DNA from: Vibrio sp. DW001
GTDB taxonomy: Bacteria; Pseudomonadota; Gammaproteobacteria; Enterobacterales; Vibrionaceae
Reading direction: 5' to 3'
NCBI RefSeq assembly: GCF_029016285.1
Contig: NZ_CP091975.1
Coordinates: forward strand, 310,001 to 374,000
Length of the DNA stretch: 64,000 nucleotides
Shown: positions 19,964 through 27,825 of the stretch, one piece after another
How the letters are laid out: every line of letters begins with the position of its first letter
Numbering within the stretch: the first letter of the stretch is position 1
Notes under the pieces: generated by a model
Told to the model about the DNA's origin: nothing
The model's database searches: none
What the model saw: only the letters and a program-made list of their open reading frames with translations
Position numbers and translations under genes: made by a program

Positions 19964-20280
19964 GCCCCACAATCCTATTCCGTTTTAGTCAGTAAAAATG
20001 TAACGTGTTATCGCGTTATATGCCACTGATTTGGCGCAATGCTTGGGCAACTAATGCTAATTTTTGAAGGTTATAAGACCTAAAGCGAGAGTGAATGGTG
20101 TTGTGACTATTACAATTAGCAATAAAAAAGCCTGTGATATCGCCATTCATTATATATAAAATTGTTGTGGATCAGGAGGACAGCAGTTATCTCGATAAAT
20201 GTTTGCCTTTAGCTCGTGTTTCAATTTTTATCTGATATGATAATCAAATGTTAAAGTTGTTAACTATTATGAGATTCAAG
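19964..20280. other. Intergenic region upstream of the TIGR03899 gene and the 34-residue peptide gene (317 bases)
   Basis: No gene of ordinary size is seen. Toward the small peptide gene there is an extended -10, TGATATGAT (20233-20241). An isolated strong Shine-Dalgarno sequence, CAGGAGGAC, lies at about 20173-20181, but the only nearby start (20199) opens just 13 codons. No confident operator or repeat was recognised. Confidence 0.5.
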
Positions 20281-20385
20281 ATGGCGCAGTCAAACGACAA
20301 TAAGTTTAAAAAGCAGCTATCTGCTACATTACTTTTCGTTATATATGTAGCAGTATTGGCTTATCTGTCTAATTTTTTGATGTAA
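20281..20385 (+). CDS. Small single-pass membrane peptide, 34 residues
   Basis: The frame begins MAQSNDNKFKKQLSATLLFV and continues with a hydrophobic segment (TLLFVIYVAVLAYLSNFLM) to a TAA. The shape is a short polar, lysine-containing N-terminus followed by one membrane helix of about 19-20 residues, so an N-in inner-membrane peptide is likely. A weak GAGATTCAAG ribosome-binding site precedes the ATG, and an extended -10 lies 40 bases upstream. I do not recognise the family. Its 3' end is 53 bases from the convergent DUF3299 gene of the zinc operon. The amino-acid composition is far from random and supports a real gene. Confidence 0.6.
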   Translation: MAQSNDNKFKKQLSATLLFVIYVAVLAYLSNFLM

Positions 20386-20438
20386 TAATCAATCAATGAA
20401 AACAAATAAACCAATAAGTAAGTTAGATTATTTTTTGA

Positions 20439-20963
20439 TTACTGGTCATCATAAACTTCAACCGCCATTCCTTCGATAACATACCCCACTTCCGCTAATT
20501 CGTGACTGACCGTTTCTGTCTTTAGCCTTCCGACGATATATACGACATCCCATAATTCCTGTACGGGAGCGCCACCTTTAAAGCGTACATAGATTAATTG
20601 GTTTGGTGGTGGTGGTGGAACGTGAATACAAGCACCTAAAAAGGGAACAAGCATAAATTCAGTAACCCTATTTTCATCACCCTCTAGCGGAATCACAAAG
20701 CCAGGGATTTTAACAATGCTTCCGTTCAATTCCTGTCTAACCCCACCCAATCTGGACTGTTCAGGTGCGTCTTCTTCGTGACTGAGTTGCAAAGGCATAC
20801 CAACACTATCTACGAGGTTTCGTTCATTTTCTGGAATTAAATCTATCCACTCCAATTGCAATATATCGGATTGCTTTGTTGAGGCACTTTCATCTGAAGC
20901 AACAGCCTGAACTGGCATCAGAAAGACGCTTAATAAACTGACAATTAATGCTACATTTTTCAT
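20439..20963 (-). CDS. DUF3299 exported protein, last gene of the zinc-uptake (zrg-like) operon
   Basis: This is a 174-residue protein with a signal peptide (MKNVALIVSLLSVFLMPVQA). It has the DUF3299 hallmark FLGACIHVPPPPPNQLIYVR, preceded by a PGFVIPLEG strand. The conserved Cys-Ile-His suggests metal handling, but the function is not established. It follows the MacB-like permease by 16 bases and completes a five-gene minus-strand operon headed by a Zur box. From memory, V. cholerae has the same set within its zrgABCDE zinc-uptake locus, so a supporting role in zinc import is inferred. Confidence 0.85.
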   Translation of the reverse strand: MKNVALIVSLLSVFLMPVQAVASDESASTKQSDILQLEWIDLIPENERNLVDSVGMPLQLSHEEDAPEQSRLGGVRQELNGSIVKIPGFVIPLEGDENRVTEFMLVPFLGACIHVPPPPPNQLIYVRFKGGAPVQELWDVVYIVGRLKTETVSHELAEVGYVIEGMAVEVYDDQ

Positions 20964-20979
20964 ATTCTACCTATGATGT

Positions 20980-22239
20980 TTATATTCGAATTGTCATGCC
21001 ATCCGCCAATGATTGACGGTAAGCACTAAATGCTGGAATAAAACCGATAATGACACCGGCAAGTTGAACGAGTCCTAAAAGCATCCATTCGTAGCCAGTG
21101 ATCATGGACAGCTCGACGTTGACGCCATAGAGCTGCTGGATAATCGGTTGAGCAATTGCGAGCAGAGAGTAAAGACCAATGAGGCCAGCTACGATACCTA
21201 CGAAGGTCAATGCGCTCGCTTCACTTATCAGCAATATAAAGATGTGCTTGGGTCGTGCGCCCATCGCTCTTAAAATGGCCATTTCTCTACGTCGTTCTTG
21301 TAGGCTAGTGAGTAGACTGCTTAGCATACCGAGTAAGCCTGCTACAACGACAAATCCGGATACCGCCATTAATGCGGTTTCTGCTACTGACATCATGCCC
21401 CACAATTCATGTAAAGCGATACCCGGTAAAATAGCGCTTAGGGGTTCCTTTCTATACGTGTTTATTTTCCGTTGTAAGGCAAATGTGTGAATTTTAGATT
21501 TCAATCCAAGCATGAACGCGGTTATTTGTTCGGGCTGGAATCTTTGTTGAGCTAACGTATCAGCATTAGGTGTGTTACCTAAATTTGCGCCTGATTCCCA
21601 CCCCACATGAATAGCTTCTATTGCTTCTAATGAAACGTGTACGGTTTTATCTACAGGTGTACCAGTCGGTTCAAATATGCCGACAACTTTAAATGGGATG
21701 TTGTCATGTCGACTAAAAGCGACATCACTTATGCCGTGAGCAATAATGATGTCACTGCCAATGTTGTAACCAAGTTGTTTTGCTACATCGGCACCCAAAA
21801 CGGTTTCAAACAACGAGTTAAATGGTCGCCCTTTTTTTAGTTCAAGTGGCTGTTTTTTTCCGTATCTGAAATGTTTGAAGTAGTCTTGATTCGTCCCCAT
21901 GACTCTAAAACCCTTGTGCGAATCGCCGAGAGAGATAGGGATAGCCCATTTTACAGAGCGCTGTTGGCGGATTTCTTCAAAGCTTTTCCAATCTATATTA
22001 GCGGTTGCATTGCCTATTCTAAAGACGGAATAGAGAAGAAGATTTACTGAACCAGAACGAGCACCGACAATAAGATCGGTGCTTGAGATAGTATTTGCAA
22101 AACTGCTTTTTGCTTGGGTTCGTATGCGTTCAACTCCCATCAACAAAATGACGGAAATGGCAACGGTTAATATAGTGAGTATTGCTGTCGCTTTTCTGTT
22201 GGTAAGGCTTTTCCAAGCTAAGTGAGCGATGGTTTTCAT
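20980..22239 (-). CDS. MacB/FtsX-type ABC transporter permease of the zinc-uptake operon
   Basis: The 419-residue membrane protein has an N-terminal helix (about 20-40), a large periplasmic MacB-like domain (about 45-275), and three C-terminal helices forming the FtsX domain (about 285-410). These include LLGMLSSLLTSLQERRREMA and the coupling segment ILRAMGARPKHIFILLISEA. Such mechanotransmission-type transporters do not usually import ions directly. Its stop-start overlap with the ATPase gene (4 bases) shows tight coupling. Role in zinc acquisition is inferred from the operon and the upstream Zur box. Confidence 0.9.
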   Translation of the reverse strand: MKTIAHLAWKSLTNRKATAILTILTVAISVILLMGVERIRTQAKSSFANTISSTDLIVGARSGSVNLLLYSVFRIGNATANIDWKSFEEIRQQRSVKWAIPISLGDSHKGFRVMGTNQDYFKHFRYGKKQPLELKKGRPFNSLFETVLGADVAKQLGYNIGSDIIIAHGISDVAFSRHDNIPFKVVGIFEPTGTPVDKTVHVSLEAIEAIHVGWESGANLGNTPNADTLAQQRFQPEQITAFMLGLKSKIHTFALQRKINTYRKEPLSAILPGIALHELWGMMSVAETALMAVSGFVVVAGLLGMLSSLLTSLQERRREMAILRAMGARPKHIFILLISEASALTFVGIVAGLIGLYSLLAIAQPIIQQLYGVNVELSMITGYEWMLLGLVQLAGVIIGFIPAFSAYRQSLADGMTIRI

Positions 22240-22970
22240 TTCGTCCCCTTAGCGAGTGTTAACGCTTGTTCATTAAGGTCATTGAGTTGAATGCTTCGAT
22301 CGAACATCGATTCAAGCGTTGGGTCGTGGCTGACAAATATCAGTGTAGACTTGGCGAGTTCAGCCTCTTCCATAAGCAGTTCAATAAAGGCGGTTCGGTT
22401 ATCAAAGTCTAGTGAAGAAGTGGGTTCATCCGCGATAAGCAGTTCGGGACGTCCAATGAGCGCTCGAGCAGCGGCTACGCGCTGTTGTTGCCCGATACTT
22501 AATTCAACAATGGGTTTATTGAGTAGATTTTCATCTAGGTGTAAGCGTTTTAGCAGTTGGGCCGCTGTTTTTCTTAGCTCACCGTCGACGTTTCTCTTTC
22601 GAATGCTTGAAAAATGACAAGGTAGAATCACATTGTCAATCATTGATAGATAAGGCAGCAGATTAAATTGTTGAAAAATGTAGCCGATATGATCGGCTCT
22701 AAATTTATCTCTTTGATTCTGCTTCAGCGTAGAAATGTCGGTATCTAAAATCTGTACTTTGCCATTTTGAGGGGTAATTATCCCGGTTAACAAGCCAAGT
22801 AGTGTCGACTTCCCACTTCCACTTGGACCTTTAATAAATAGATGTTCACTTCGATTAATATCTAATTGATCAAACTTTAGCGTTGGTGATATATCGTTCG
22901 CCCAACGGTAACTAATCTGTGAGAGCGAGACAACTTTGGTTGGTTTGTTCATTGTTTGTTCCATTGCCAT
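22236..22970 (-). CDS. ABC transporter ATPase (LolD/MacB type) of the zinc-uptake operon
   Basis: The ATPase partners the permease encoded immediately downstream. Motifs: Walker A GPSGSGKST, Q-loop YIFQQFNLLPYLS, signature LSIGQQQRVAAARAL (LSIGQ instead of LSGGQ), Walker B LLIADEPTSSLD, and the switch histidine in FVSHDPT. The start is uncertain: ATGs at 22970, 22964 and 22952 and a GTG at 22985 are all in frame; 22970 is used here. The gene overlaps the permease gene by four bases. Confidence 0.92.
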   Translation of the reverse strand: MAMEQTMNKPTKVVSLSQISYRWANDISPTLKFDQLDINRSEHLFIKGPSGSGKSTLLGLLTGIITPQNGKVQILDTDISTLKQNQRDKFRADHIGYIFQQFNLLPYLSMIDNVILPCHFSSIRKRNVDGELRKTAAQLLKRLHLDENLLNKPIVELSIGQQQRVAAARALIGRPELLIADEPTSSLDFDNRTAFIELLMEEAELAKSTLIFVSHDPTLESMFDRSIQLNDLNEQALTLAKGTK

Positions 22971-23015
22971 GATGTAGGTGACCACATCTGAAAGAGCGAC
23001 GTAGCCACCTATAAG

Positions 23016-23630
23016 CTAAAACTGAATAAGAGTGTGGTTACTGTTAAGTTCTAACGCTTTTTGGCTAGTATCCGTTAACAAATTGACGCTAATTTTATCC
23101 GTTTTAGGAAAGTGCTCAAACCACGTCGTTTTCACCTGATGTAGCTTAGATATTTCACTGCACTCAAAATGATATTCTACGGTGAATTGGCCATGCCCAC
23201 TTTCTTCATGTTCACTTCCTTCATGAGAGTCGTCATGGTTATGTTCATCTCCTTCATGCTCATCATGCTCATCATGCTCATCATGTTCGCCATGTTGTTC
23301 CTCGCTTTCCAATGTGTTGGTCACATTAATATGTTCTACACGGCAGTTGGCATCTTGAGAGATAAGCAAAATACTTTCCGCTTGTTTTAGGGTTTGCTCT
23401 GCTTGTTCAATCAGTTGATGTTGTTGTTCGTCTGCTGGCGCATGTTCAAAGCCAACAATATCAGAGCCCGGAGCCGTAATTTCTACTAATAACTCGCTGC
23501 CTTCCTGAGCCATATTAAACTCAACGTGGCCATGTATGTGTGCCTCATGTTGGCGAAAACCTTCTTCGGCTTGTGCAGATGTGGCTAAAACGAGTGTCGA
23601 TAATAGTGATAATTTGAATATGTGTTTCAT
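23016..23630 (-). CDS. zrgA: Zinc-uptake protein ZrgA (DUF2796), periplasmic, histidine-rich
   Basis: This is a 204-residue exported protein: signal peptide MKHIFKLSLLSTLVLATSAQ with cleavage near AQA-EE, then RQHEAHIHGHVEFNMAQEG, the DUF2796 start. A low-complexity metal-binding tract (about residues 108-148) contains repeated Glu-His-Asp triplets. The DNA below it is a 9-base repeat (tcatgctca) near 23254-23286, so the tract can change length by slippage. The C-terminal part (FTVEYHFECSEI) completes the family. It is second in the Zur-box operon. ZrgA is known from Vibrio zinc uptake; the identification rests on the DUF2796 features and the neighbours. Confidence 0.88.
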   Translation of the reverse strand: MKHIFKLSLLSTLVLATSAQAEEGFRQHEAHIHGHVEFNMAQEGSELLVEITAPGSDIVGFEHAPADEQQHQLIEQAEQTLKQAESILLISQDANCRVEHINVTNTLESEEQHGEHDEHDEHDEHEGDEHNHDDSHEGSEHEESGHGQFTVEYHFECSEISKLHQVKTTWFEHFPKTDKISVNLLTDTSQKALELNSNHTLIQF

Positions 23631-23691
23631 GATTGAAAAACCTCAATTTGAAAATAATTAAATATAGTTGGTCCGAGTTCAGGTTATTTAT

Positions 23692-24003
23692 TTACGATGA
23701 GTGAATTGAGGATTTCGGCGGTGCTCGTGCTTTCTCTATCGGTAGAGATCGAAAAGCAGCCGCAATAGAATCAATATCTGTTTGAAATGGTTTTTGAATG
23801 ATAACGGGTAAAACAGGTAATGCAGATGACACACCATGAATTGCGTGAGAAAAAAGCTGGCAATGATGATGTTCGTGATGTGCTTTATCAGTATCTAGTT
23901 GATGTTCAATGAATGCAAAGCCTGTCCATAGTACAAGTACTAAGACAAATGAGGTTAACCTTTTTACGGTAAGGCGAGTAAAACCAACAAACTGTGCGTT
24001 CAT
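23692..24003 (-). CDS. Small membrane-anchored histidine-rich protein (DUF2607/DUF2946-like), first gene of the zinc operon
   Basis: This 103-residue protein has one N-terminal hydrophobic segment (LTSFVLVLVLWTGFAFIEHQ). A probable metal ligand cluster, HHEHHHCQLFSHAIH (about residues 42-56), follows, and a Pro-rich tail contains the ARAPP motif seen in DUF2946/DUF2607 proteins. Its start codon lies about 30 bases downstream of a near-consensus Zur box, and zrgA follows 61 bases later. It probably binds zinc at the outer face of the inner membrane. The family call is from memory and moderate; the histidine cluster is directly visible. Confidence 0.7.
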   Translation of the reverse strand: MNAQFVGFTRLTVKRLTSFVLVLVLWTGFAFIEHQLDTDKAHHEHHHCQLFSHAIHGVSSALPVLPVIIQKPFQTDIDSIAAAFRSLPIEKARAPPKSSIHSS

Positions 24004-24031
24004 AATTGATGCAAAATGGGTGCTAGGACAC

Positions 24032-24054
24032 TAAATGTAATAATATAACAATTA
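24032..24054 (-). promoter_or_regulatory. Zur box upstream of the zinc-uptake operon
   Basis: The core TGTAATAATATAACA (24036-24050) differs by one base from the symmetric Zur core TGTTATAATATAACA, with AAATGT and ACAATT flanks matching the longer E. coli consensus well. It lies 28-50 bases before the first gene of the operon, a typical repressor position. Zur with zinc would block transcription and zinc starvation would release it. The match is seen directly; the protein was not tested. Confidence 0.8.
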
Positions 24055-24109
24055 CTCTGCAAGACAAATGTGAATAATTGTCATTAATGATTGAAATTTA
24101 TCGGTCATG

Positions 24110-24137
24110 AAAAAATGACGCTATAGCGCCATTTTTT
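24110..24137 (-). terminator. Rho-independent terminator of ytfJ
   Basis: AAAAAATGACGC and GCGCCATTTTTT form a stem around the loop TATA, with one mismatch, and have A and T runs on both sides. It lies 22 bases after the ytfJ stop on the minus strand, upstream of the zinc operon, so it also insulates that operon. Confidence 0.88.
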
Positions 24138-24158
24138 CAGAAAAAGATGAACAAAAGA

Positions 24159-24710
24159 TTACAAGCTAGAAGAAATAAGGTTAAGTACTTGAGTTATATC
24201 GTCTTTTATCAATATCCCTTCCTTTACAAAGAGAACCTTGCCTTCTTTATCTAGCACAATAATGGCTGAGCTCTCTTCTTGTAGTTGCCAAGATTTTGCA
24301 ACCGTCCCATTTTTGTCCAGAACAATAGAAGACCATGGAAACTCGGTCTTACTGTCTTCAGCGGAAGATTTCACAAATGAACCGGTACCCCACATCGCAT
24401 CATCTTGGTTGATAATGGTGGTTGTTTGATAGCGATCTGCCGGAAATTTTGATGCGGTTATTGCCGCCATCAAATCAGCGTTCATTTTTTTTGCGCTTTT
24501 TCTTCCTGCAATAGCTTGAATAACTCTAACTTTGTTGGGGAGTTGAGTGCTGTTCCACTCTTTATAAGCGATATCTTTATTTTCAACAAAAAGTTCGCCG
24601 TGTTTCGCAATGGCAACATTAGGTACGGTTTGCTCTAAGGTAATAGTGTGCGCGAAGCCCAATATTGGTGAGGCGCACAGTATCAATGCAGTGAGAGACT
24701 TTACTTTCAT
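24159..24710 (-). CDS. ytfJ: YtfJ, periplasmic thioredoxin-fold protein
   Basis: This is a 183-residue protein with a signal peptide (MKVKSLTALILCASPILGFA, cleavage near FAH). It carries the YtfJ features: VRVIQAIAGRKSAKKMNADL and the central TTIINQDDAMWGTGSFVKSS. The C-terminal DKEGKVLFVKEG strand-turn is like that of thioredoxin-fold proteins. No CXXC pair is present, so it is probably not a disulfide enzyme. The function is unknown. It heads the ytfJ-ytfK-msrA-tamA-tamB-ytfP gene neighbourhood shared with E. coli. Confidence 0.92.
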   Translation of the reverse strand: MKVKSLTALILCASPILGFAHTITLEQTVPNVAIAKHGELFVENKDIAYKEWNSTQLPNKVRVIQAIAGRKSAKKMNADLMAAITASKFPADRYQTTTIINQDDAMWGTGSFVKSSAEDSKTEFPWSSIVLDKNGTVAKSWQLQEESSAIIVLDKEGKVLFVKEGILIKDDITQVLNLISSSL

Positions 24711-24974
24711 TTTATATTCCTTTTATTTTATCTAAACCTCTTATTAAGTAAGGGGTTTATCTTCCTAGAAATAAACGGGGTCATTCTTAAGAATGGCGTT
24801 CAGCTAGGTATACATAGCGTAGTTGAAAAAGTAAAAAAGGTGACGATTTTTTTGAACTTGGCTCTAAATTTGCATTTTATTCTGAGTAAATTATTCATTG
24901 TGTTTGGCTGTCAGAGTAAGTTGTAATGATTTGCCGCGACGGGTTTGGTATTGATGAAGGGAATGTTGCCTATT

Positions 24975-25184
24975 ATGACTCGAGTTTTTTCCACCTATCG
25001 TCCACTTCAAGTGGCACGTTTTGTAAAAAACCTTTTTAAAGGGGAGTTTTCAATTGAAGGTATTGGCGTATTTTATTTCGATAGCGGGAGAGTATTACTT
25101 CCTGATTTAACGGATAAGAAAAAACTATCGATAATGAAAGAAGTGAACGTCACTATCGATAACCTTACTATTGCCGTGGTGTAA
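24975..25184 (+). CDS. ytfK: YtfK-like DUF1107 protein
   Basis: The ATG at 24975 gives a 69-residue protein that opens MTRVFSTYRPLQVARFVKNL and has IEGIGVFYFDSGRVLLPDLT, very close to E. coli YtfK (68 residues). YtfK is reported to promote (p)ppGpp accumulation through SpoT in starved E. coli; transfer of that role is inference. It is divergent from ytfJ and convergent with msrA. The frame opens earlier at 24945, but the extra residues do not match the family. Confidence 0.9.
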   Translation: MTRVFSTYRPLQVARFVKNLFKGEFSIEGIGVFYFDSGRVLLPDLTDKKKLSIMKEVNVTIDNLTIAVV

Positions 25185-25226
25185 AGGTTGATTTCCTGAG
25201 CATCCGTCCTGCGTATAAAAAACAAC

Positions 25227-25859
25227 CTATACGTTTGGTGGGAAACAGACGCCCGTTCCGCCTAATCCACAATACCCGTTTGGATTTCTTGCTAAATATT
25301 GTTGATGATAGGTTTCTGCAAAATAGTATATGTTGGCCGCTGTTATTTCCGTTGTGATCTGACCTTTTTGTTGTTCATCTAATGCAGATTGGTATTGCGC
25401 TTCGCTCTCTTTGGCTATCTTAAATTGCTCGTCATTAAACGTGTAAATTGCAGAGCGGTATTGGCTGCCGAGATCATTTCCCTGACGCATGCCTTGCGTC
25501 GGGTCGTGTTTCTCCCAAAAATAATTGAGAAGTTGTGATAGTTTGATGATTCTAGGGTTGAATATGATTCGTACAGCCTCAGTATGACCTGTTTTTCCAG
25601 TACATACCTCTTCATACGTTGGGTTCTCAGTGTGGCCGCCACTGTATCCTACAGAAGTCGAGTGAACCCCTTCCAGTGGCCAGAATAAACGTTCGGCGCC
25701 CCAAAAACATCCAAGTCCAAGCACTATTTCTTCATGATCTTTAGGTACTGGAGCGGTGATGTCTGTATCGTTTACAACGTGTTTTTCGGTGACAGGTATC
25801 GGTGTCGAACGACCTTTTAATGCGGTTTCACTTGTCACTACTCTCTGTTTGTTGAACAT
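25227..25859 (-). CDS. msrA: Peptide methionine sulfoxide reductase MsrA
   Basis: MsrA reduces methionine-S-sulfoxide in proteins. The catalytic cysteine is Cys51 in GLGCFWGAERLFW. Resolving cysteines are expected in the C-terminal CGLGGTGVCFPPNV (Cys197 and Cys205). The length of 210 residues is near E. coli MsrA (212), including the N-terminal extension before the domain. It is divergent from tamA by 235 bases. No signal peptide is seen, so it is cytoplasmic. Confidence 0.96.
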   Translation of the reverse strand: MFNKQRVVTSETALKGRSTPIPVTEKHVVNDTDITAPVPKDHEEIVLGLGCFWGAERLFWPLEGVHSTSVGYSGGHTENPTYEEVCTGKTGHTEAVRIIFNPRIIKLSQLLNYFWEKHDPTQGMRQGNDLGSQYRSAIYTFNDEQFKIAKESEAQYQSALDEQQKGQITTEITAANIYYFAETYHQQYLARNPNGYCGLGGTGVCFPPNV

Positions 25860-26094
25860 GATACTTGGTCCTTTTCCAGTCTTAATAGATTGAGTATAAA
25901 GGATTGTCTTCTTCTGCTTATATCGATATCAGCTAATCAGAAACAAATGCTTATATAACAAAAGGCTTATGTGATATTTCACCAATAATACACATAATAT
26001 GACATCTTGATAACACATGTGTATAAGGTTGATTCATTATGAGTTAAGCTTTGTTCATAAGGATATGTTGCCGCGATAAGGTTCGTTTCAGTCT

Positions 26095-27825
26095 GTGTTT
26101 CAATATTTTAAAATAATAAAAAAGTTGACCGTTGTTCTGTTTATGTTGTTGCTATTAAGCAAGGGGGCATGGGCAAGTATTGCTTTGAATATTGAAGGGT
26201 TAGAAGGGGCTCTTGAAGAGAATACGAATGTATATGTCGCTGCAATTTCCGAAGAGGATTACTCAACATCGCTTCGCTTTCAGTCTCGCCTTCGAGATAC
26301 TATTATCACCGCACTTAAAGCACTTGGTTATTATCAACCTGAAATTACCTTTATTATCTCTGAAAATGAGGAGACCTTGACGGCTAAAGTTGAAAAAGGT
26401 GAGCCTGTGTTGATTGACGTTGTCGACATTGAATTAGAGGGTGGAGCGAAACAAGATCCCGATTTTCTATCATTGATTGCGAAGTCTGGTTTGGTAGAAC
26501 AGTCGATATTAGATCATAGTAAATACGACGCACTAAAAAAGAGTATCCGAAATTTAGCCTTGTCGAAAGGGTATTTTGATGGGGATTTTACAAAGACGGC
26601 ACTAGAGGTTGCACCTGAGCTTAATCAAGCTTTTATACGATTACATTATGATAGTGGCGTTCGGTATAATTTTGGAAAAACCATTATTGTGGGCAGCCAA
26701 ATTGAAGAAGATAAAGTGCGTTCTCTGATACCTTATGAAGAAGGTAAACCATACCTAGCTTCTGATGTTGGTTTGCTTAATCAACGTCTATCAAATACAG
26801 AGTGGTTCTCTTCCGTTTTTGTCAAACCAGATTTGAAAAATGTAGAAAAGAATCAATTGCTACCAATGGAGGTGTCTCTTGCTCCGCAATCGAAGAATAA
26901 GATCGAAACGGGTATAGGTTATTCTACGGATGTTGGCGTTAGGGGGACATTAAAGTGGAATAAACCATGGGTTAACACATACGGACACAGTTTTGATTCA
27001 AGCTTATCGCTTTCCTCTCCAGAGCAAACCATTGTTTTAGGTTATAAGATTCCTTTAGAGGACGTGCTTAACGAATATTATCGAGTTCAATATGGTATGA
27101 AGTATGAAGATAAACTTGATACAGATAGCTTAGAGGTGAACACCGTTGTTGAACGGCATTGGCAGTTGGAAAATGGTTGGCATAGAAACCTCTTTTTAAG
27201 GTATCTACATGAGGACTTTACTCAAGGCTCTCAAAATGACGATATAAAAATGGCGATTCCAGGCGTTTCCTTTTCTAAGACGAAAAGCTCCGGTGGTTCA
27301 ATGCCTAAGTTTGGTAATAAGTATTCGGTGAGTTTTGAACTGTCTGATGACAGCGTGATATCAAGAGCACGAATGCTGCGTATTCAGACCCGTTCAACTT
27401 GGATTAATAGCTTGGGAAGTAATCATCGGGGCATCGCTCGTGTCGATTTAGCGGCAAACTTTGTCGATAATATTCTTGATCTTCCTCCTTCAATTCGTTT
27501 TTTTGCTGGTGGCGATAATAATCTGCGTGGTTACGATTATGAATCTATTTCTCCTACGGATGACACTGGAGCCCTTATTGGGGCTAAATACATGGCGACG
27601 AGTTCACTTGAATATCAATATCGAATTAAAGGAGATTGGTGGTTAGCGGCTTTCGTCGATGCCGGTGATGCATGGTCTGCGACACCAGAAGCCAAAATTG
27701 GAACTGGTTTTGGTGTGCGATGGGCATCTCCTGTTGGACCGATTCGACTCGATTTAGCTTGGGGATTGGCTGAAGAGAGTGGTGATCAGTTCCGCGTTCA
27801 TTTTGCGTTGGGACCAGAGTTATGA
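26095..27825 (+). CDS. tamA: TamA, outer-membrane barrel of the translocation and assembly module
   Basis: TamA is a BamA-family outer-membrane protein that, with TamB, helps insert barrel proteins and move phospholipids. The protein has 576 residues: signal peptide (MFQYFKIIKKLTVVLFMLLL and onward to WAS), three POTRA domains (about 30-265) and a 16-strand barrel (about 270-576) containing FFAGGDNNLRGYDYES, the conserved substrate-interacting loop. The only good start is GTG at 26095, without a strong ribosome-binding site; a later ATG would remove most of the signal peptide. It overlaps tamB by four bases (ATGA). Confidence 0.95.
   Translation: MFQYFKIIKKLTVVLFMLLLLSKGAWASIALNIEGLEGALEENTNVYVAAISEEDYSTSLRFQSRLRDTIITALKALGYYQPEITFIISENEETLTAKVEKGEPVLIDVVDIELEGGAKQDPDFLSLIAKSGLVEQSILDHSKYDALKKSIRNLALSKGYFDGDFTKTALEVAPELNQAFIRLHYDSGVRYNFGKTIIVGSQIEEDKVRSLIPYEEGKPYLASDVGLLNQRLSNTEWFSSVFVKPDLKNVEKNQLLPMEVSLAPQSKNKIETGIGYSTDVGVRGTLKWNKPWVNTYGHSFDSSLSLSSPEQTIVLGYKIPLEDVLNEYYRVQYGMKYEDKLDTDSLEVNTVVERHWQLENGWHRNLFLRYLHEDFTQGSQNDDIKMAIPGVSFSKTKSSGGSMPKFGNKYSVSFELSDDSVISRARMLRIQTRSTWINSLGSNHRGIARVDLAANFVDNILDLPPSIRFFAGGDNNLRGYDYESISPTDDTGALIGAKYMATSSLEYQYRIKGDWWLAAFVDAGDAWSATPEAKIGTGFGVRWASPVGPIRLDLAWGLAEESGDQFRVHFALGPEL

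Noticed and set aside
20173..20240. Strong Shine-Dalgarno CAGGAGGAC followed by a 13-codon frame from 20199
   Set aside because: The spacing of 18 bases is too long and the frame is very short; there is no evidence of translation.
20231..20250. Fur-box-like TATGATAATCA before the 34-residue peptide gene
   Set aside because: Only about 10 of 19 positions fit the Fur consensus; it is better explained as an extended -10.
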